A DNA stretch of 64,000 nucleotides from Clusia tigrina (Eukaryota; Arthropoda; Insecta; Diptera; Clusiidae). Under the pieces are notes generated by a model. It was not told the DNA's origin. It ran no database searches and worked only from the letters and a program-made list of their open reading frames with translations. A program made the position numbers and the translations under genes. The DNA is taken from contig OV050032.1 in the NCBI GenBank assembly GCA_920105625.2, positions 105,384,542 to 105,448,541 of the forward strand. Direction: 5' to 3'. This document shows, one piece after another, positions 59,893-64,000 of this stretch; position 1 is the stretch's first letter; every line of letters starts with the position of its first letter.

Positions 59893-62393
59893 AAAGAAGT
59901 TAGGGGCGTTTGAAGTTTTATCAGTGTTTGATTTGGAACTCAAGGGTAGCATAGCTTTGAGCGATGGCTTAAATTGACAAGATGCTCGAGTATTTTATTG
60001 TTACCAAATTTCAAGGTTTTATGACGCTCAAGTAAAAAGTTACAAGCATTTGAATGTTGCCAACTTTGATAGGTGTACGACGTACCGTATAGAAGTTAGA
60101 GCCATTTGAAGTTTTATCAGTGTTTGATTTGGGACTCTAGGGTAGCATAGCTTTGAGCGATAGCTTAAATTGACAAGAGGCTCGAGTACTTTCTTGTTAC
60201 AAATTTTCAAGGTTTTATGACGCTCCAGTAAAAAGTTACAAGCATTTGAATGTTGCAAACTTTGATAATTGTACCGTATAGAAATTAGGGCCATTTGAAG
60301 TTTTATCAGTGTTTGATTTGGGACTCAAGCGTAGCATAGCTTTGAGCGATAGCTTAAATTGACAAGAGGCTCGAGTACTTTATTGTTACAACATTTCAAG
60401 GTTTTATGACGCTCCAGTAAAAAGTTACAAGCATTTGAATTTTGCCAACTTTGATTGGTGTAGGACGTTCCGTATAGAAGTTAGGGGCGTTTGAAGTTTT
60501 ATCAGTGTTTGATTTGGGACTCAAGGGTAGCATAGCTTTGAGCGATAGCTTAAATTGACAAGAGGCTCGAGTACTTCATTGTTACAAAATTTCAAGGTTT
60601 TATGACGCTCCAGTAAAAAGTTACAAGCATTTGTATGCTGCAAACTTTGATAGGTGTAGGACATACCGTATAGAAGTTAGGGCCATTTGAAGTTTTATCA
60701 GTGTTTGATTTGGGACTCTAGGGTAGCATAGTTTTGAGCGATAGCTTAAATTGACAAGATGCTCGAGTACTTTATTGTTACAAAATTTCAAGGTTTTATG
60801 ACGCTCCAGTAAAAAGTTACAAGCATTTGTATGTTGCAAACTTTGATAGGTGTAGGACGTACCGTATAGAAGTTAGGGGCGTTTGAAGTTTTATCAGTGT
60901 TTGATTTGGGACTCTAGGGTAGCATAGCTCTGAGCGATAGCTTAAATTGACAAGAGGCTCGGGTACTTTATTGTTACAAAATTTCAAGGTTTTATGACGC
61001 TCCAGTAAAAAGATACAAGCATTTGTACGTTGCAAACTTTGATAGGTGTAGGACGTACCGTATAGAAGTTAGAGCCATTTGAAGTTTTATCAGTGTTTGA
61101 TTTGGGACTCAAGGGTAGCATAGCTTTGAGCGATGGCTTAAATTGACAAGAGGCTCGGGTACTTCATTGTTACAAAATTTCAAGGCTTTATGACGCTCCA
61201 GTAAAAAGTTACAAGCATTTGAATGTTGCCAACTTTGATAGGTGTAGGAGATACCGTAAAGAAGTTAGGGGCGTTTGAAGTTTTATCAGTGTTTGATTTG
61301 GGACTCTAGGGTAGCATAGTTTTGAGCGATAGCTTAAATTGACAACAGGCTCGGGTACTTCATTGTTACAAAATTTCAAGGTTTTATGACGCTCCAGTAA
61401 AAAGTTACAAGCATTTGTATGTTGCAAACTTTGATAGGTGTAGGACGTACCGTGAAGAAGTTAGGGGCTTTTGAAGTTTTATCAGTGTTTGATTTGGGAC
61501 TCTAGGGTAGCATAGTTTTGAGCGATAACTTAAATTGACAAGATGGTCGAGTACTTTATTGTTACAAAATTTCAAGGTTTTATGACGCTCCAGTAAAAAG
61601 ATACAAGCATTTGTATGTTGCAAACTTTGATAGGTGTAGGACGTACCGTAAAGAAGTTAGTGCCATTTGAAGTTTTATCAGTGTTTGATTTGGGACTCAA
61701 GGGTAGCATAGCTTTGAGCGATAGCTTAAATTGACAAGAGGCTCGGGTACTTCATTGTTACAAAATTTCAAGGTTTTATGACGCTCCAGTAAAAAGTTAC
61801 AAGCATTTGAATGTTGACAACTTTGATAGGTGTACGACGTACCGTATAGAAATTAGGGCCATTTGAAGTTTTATCAGTGTTTGATTTGGGACTCAAGCGT
61901 AGCATAGCTTTGACCGATTGCTTAAATTGACAAGAGGCTCGGGTACATCATTGTTACAAAATTTCAAGGTTTTATGACGCTCCAGTAAAAAGTTACAAGC
62001 ATTTGAATGTTGCCAACTTTGATAGGTGTACGACGTACCGTATAGAAGTTAGAGCCATTTGAAGTTTTATCAGTGTTTGATTTGGGACTCTAGGGTAGCA
62101 TAGCTTTGAGCGATAGATTAAATTGACAAGAGGCTCGAGTACTTTCTTGTTACAAAATTTCAAGGTTTTATGACGCTCCAGTAAAAAGTTACAAGCATTT
62201 GAATGTTGCAAACTTTGATAATTGTAGGACGTACCGTATAGAAATTAGGGCCATTTGAAGTTTTATCAGTGTTTGATTTGGGACTCAAGCGTAGCATAGC
62301 TTTGAGCGATAGCTTAAATTGACAAGAGGCTCGAGTACTTTATTGTTACAACATTTCAAGGTTTTATGACGCACCAGTAAAAAGTTACAAGCA
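59893..62393 (+). repeat. Satellite monomers right of the inversion
   Basis: Forward orientation resumes in a new register (landmarks 60,034 and 60,230). A 7-bp deletion, AATTGTACCGTATAG near 60,270, gives a 189-bp step and removes AGGACGT between two GT dinucleotides. The register is then 51. TTCTTGTTAC and AATTGTAGG monomers near 60,190-60,270 have undeleted relatives near 62,152-62,225, ten monomers on. No foreign DNA is visible. Confidence 0.88.
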
Positions 62394-64000
62394 TTTGAAT
62401 GTTGCCAACTTTGATAGGTGTAGGACGTTCCGTATAGAAGTTAGGGGCGTTTGAAGTTTTATCAGTGTTTGATTTGGGACTCAAGGGTAGCATAGCTTTG
62501 AGCGATAGCTTAAATTGACAAGAGGCACGAGTACTTCATTGTTACAAAATTTCAAGGTTTTATGACGCTCCAGTAAAAAGTTACAAGCATTTGTATGCTG
62601 CAAACTTTGATAGGTGTAGGACATACCGTATAGAAGTTAGGGCCATTTGAAGTTTTATCAGTGTTTGATTTGGGACTCTAGGGTAGCATAGCTTTAAGCG
62701 ATGGCTTAAATTGACAAGAGGCTCGAGTACTTTATTGTTACAAAATTTCAAGCTTTTATGACGCTCCAGTAAAAAGTTACAAGCATTTGTATGTTGCAAA
62801 CTTTGATAGGTGTAGGACGTACCGTATAGAAGTTAGGGGCGTTTGAAGTTTTATCAGTGTTTGATTTGGGACTCTAGGGTAGCATAGCTTTGAGCGATAG
62901 CTTAAATTGACAAGAGGCTCGGGTACTTTATTGTTAAAAATTTCAAGGTTTTATGACGCTCCAGTAAAAAGATACAAGCATTTGTACGTTGCAAACTTTG
63001 ATAGGTGTAGGACGTACCGTATAGAAGTAAGAGCCATTTGAAGTTTTATCAGTGTTTGATTTGGGACTCAAGGGTAGCATAGCTTTGAGCGATAGCTTAA
63101 ATTGACAAGAGGCTCGAGTACTTTATTGTTACAACATTTCAAGGTTTTATGACGCTCCAGTAAAAAGTTACAAGCATTTGAATGTTGCCAACTTTGATAG
63201 GTGTAGGACGTTCCGTATAGAAGTTAGAGGCGTTTGAAGTTTTATCTGTGTTTGGTTTGGGACTCAAGGGTAGCATAGCTTTGAGCGATAGCTTAAATTG
63301 ACAAGAGGCTCGAGTACTTCATTGTTACAAAATTTCAAGGTTTTATGACGCTCCAGTAAAAAGTTACAAGCATTTGTATGCTGCAAACTTTGATAGGTGT
63401 AGGACATACCGTATAGAAGTTAGGGCCATTTGAAGTTTTATCAGTGTTTGATTTGGGACTCTAGGGTAGCATAGTTTTGAGCGATAGCTTAAATTGACAA
63501 GATGCTCGAGTACTTTATTGTTACAAAATTTCAAGGTTTTATGACGCTCCAGTAAGAAGTTACAAGCATTTGTATGTTGCAAACTTTGATAGGGGTAGGA
63601 CGTACCGTATAGAAGTTAGGGGCGTTTGAAGTTTTATCAGTGTTTGATTTGGGACTCTAGGGTAGCATAGCTTTGAGCGATAGCTTAAATTGACAAGAGG
63701 CTCGGGTACTTTATTGTTACAAAATTTCAAGGTTTTATGACGCTCCAGTAAAAAGATACAAGCATTTGTACGTTGCAAAGTTTGATAGGTGTAGGACGTA
63801 CCGTATAGAAGTTAGAGCCATTTGAAGTTTTATCAGTGTTTGATTTGGGACTCAAGGGTAGCATAGCTTTGAGCGATAGCTTAAATTGACAAGAGGCTCG
63901 AGTACTTTATTGTTACAACATTTCAAGGTTTTATGACGCTCCAGTAAAAAGTTACAAGCATTTGAATGTTGCCAACTTTGATAGGTGTAGGACGTTCCGT
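62394..64000 (+). repeat. 784-bp four-monomer higher-order repeat at the right edge
   Basis: A monomer with TTACAACATTTCAAGG, TTTGAATGTTGCC and GGACGTTCCG recurs at 62,394, 63,177 and 63,961, spaced 783 and 784 bp. The 1-bp shortfall comes from TTGTTAAAAATTTC near 62,937. Each unit then has a TTCATTG monomer, a TATGCTGC monomer, and GATACAAGCATTTGTACG with GTAAGAGCC or GTTAGAGCC. A single earlier unit starts near 60,434, ten monomers before. The window ends inside the next unit, so the repeat probably continues. Confidence 0.88.

Larger units (their letters stand above)
1..64000 (+). repeat. 196-bp tandem satellite array (entire window)
   Basis: A 196-bp monomer repeats head to tail across the whole window. 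Taking position 1 as the first A of AAAAAGTTAC, the majority monomer has GCATTTGTATGTTGC near 13-27, GATAGGTGTAGGACGTACCG near 35-54, TTTATCAGTGTTTGATTTGG near 80-99, GTAGCATAGCTTTGAGCGAT near 109-128, CTCGAG at 148-153, and TTACAAAATTTCAAGG near 164-179. It is about 38% G+C. Common linked variants are T20A with A28C, G49A, T57A, C69G with A71G, G67A, A105T, G129A, G146T, A152G and T159C. The forward array holds 325 steps between landmarks 51 and 63,946, plus about 3.3 inverted copies. No transposon, gene or unique sequence interrupts it. This is typical of eukaryotic centromeric or heterochromatic satellite DNA. The family and species are not recognised. Confidence 0.98.

Noticed and set aside
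253..63778. Recurring minus-strand open frames of 60-88 codons beginning MQHTNACNFL, MSYTYQSLQ or MALTSIRY, about 219-240 bp long and often overlapping by 23 bp.
   Set aside because: They read the satellite itself. One monomer is 3 x 65 + 1 bases, so each frame re-enters the same DNA in another frame. CAACATACAAATGCTTGTAA gives both the N-terminal NACNFL part and the C-terminal ATYKCL stop. The start I checked, at 471, is TTG; others are ATG created by single variants such as GACATACC. Frames are broken at random by monomer variants. There is no signal peptide, domain, codon pattern or neighbouring gene.
1..64000. CRISPR array, because of regular repeats.
   Set aside because: There are no conserved short repeats separated by unique spacers. 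The whole 196-bp unit is repeated, with no spacer sequence, leader or cas gene.
1..64000. CENP-B box (TTCG, four bases, A, two bases, CGGG).
   Set aside because: CGGG occurs in GCTCGGGTAC, but the bases upstream (TTGACAAGAGG) lack TTCG at the required spacing on either strand.
1..64000. tRNA gene in each monomer, suggested by the A- and B-box-like motifs.
   Set aside because: The acceptor and D stems cannot be formed and the T stem has a mismatch next to the loop. At most it is a degenerate promoter-like resemblance, which is given as a low-interest finding.
1..64000. Bacterial or phage origin, with genes on the minus strand.
   Set aside because: No ribosome binding sites, operons or recognisable proteins are present. 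A 64-kb, head-to-tail, 196-bp satellite without genes is a eukaryotic heterochromatin feature.

Overview
The whole window is one uninterrupted tandem satellite DNA array. A monomer of 196 bp, about 38% G+C by my count of the majority sequence, runs head to tail from the first base to the last. I see no non-satellite sequence: no gene, RNA gene, transposon insertion, CRISPR array or array edge. This indicates a eukaryotic nuclear genome, most likely centromeric, pericentromeric or other constitutive heterochromatin. I do not recognise the satellite family and cannot name the organism.

I followed one landmark, the A-run of AAAAAGTTAC (monomer position 1), through the window. It falls at 51, 247, 443 and so on to 63,946. 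There are 325 forward monomer steps between the first and last landmark. The indels I found add up exactly to the observed drift: five kinds of large event or junction plus 46 bp net of small indels. One 654-bp insert at 59,239-59,892 carries about 3.3 monomers in reverse orientation.

Layout: 1-6,060, a block repeated 21 monomers later. 6,060-10,200, a 9-monomer duplication built from the same material. 10,200-13,550, short local duplications. 13,550-18,430, a 9+7+7 monomer amplification. 18,430-20,735, a 7-monomer echo. 20,735-22,640, a 5-monomer duplication. 22,640-27,120, mixed monomers with several small deletions. 27,122-32,726, nested duplications marked by 54-bp and 43-bp deletions. 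32,727-36,240, mixed, partly 588-bp periodic. 36,241-43,900, a nearly perfect 3,831-bp tandem duplication (20 monomers). 43,900-46,880, rearranged third copies. 46,880-53,600, interleaved 16- and 17/18-monomer duplications. 53,600-59,238, an 8-monomer duplication. 59,239-59,892, the inversion. 59,893-64,000, a 784-bp four-monomer higher-order repeat still running at the right edge.

No genes work together here. The interest lies in how the array evolved: unequal exchange at several scales, traceable deletion markers, one inversion by template switching or a similar process, and a base-change pattern suggesting cytosine methylation. The many 60-88 codon open frames, nearly all on the minus strand, are products of the monomer sequence and are not annotated as genes.
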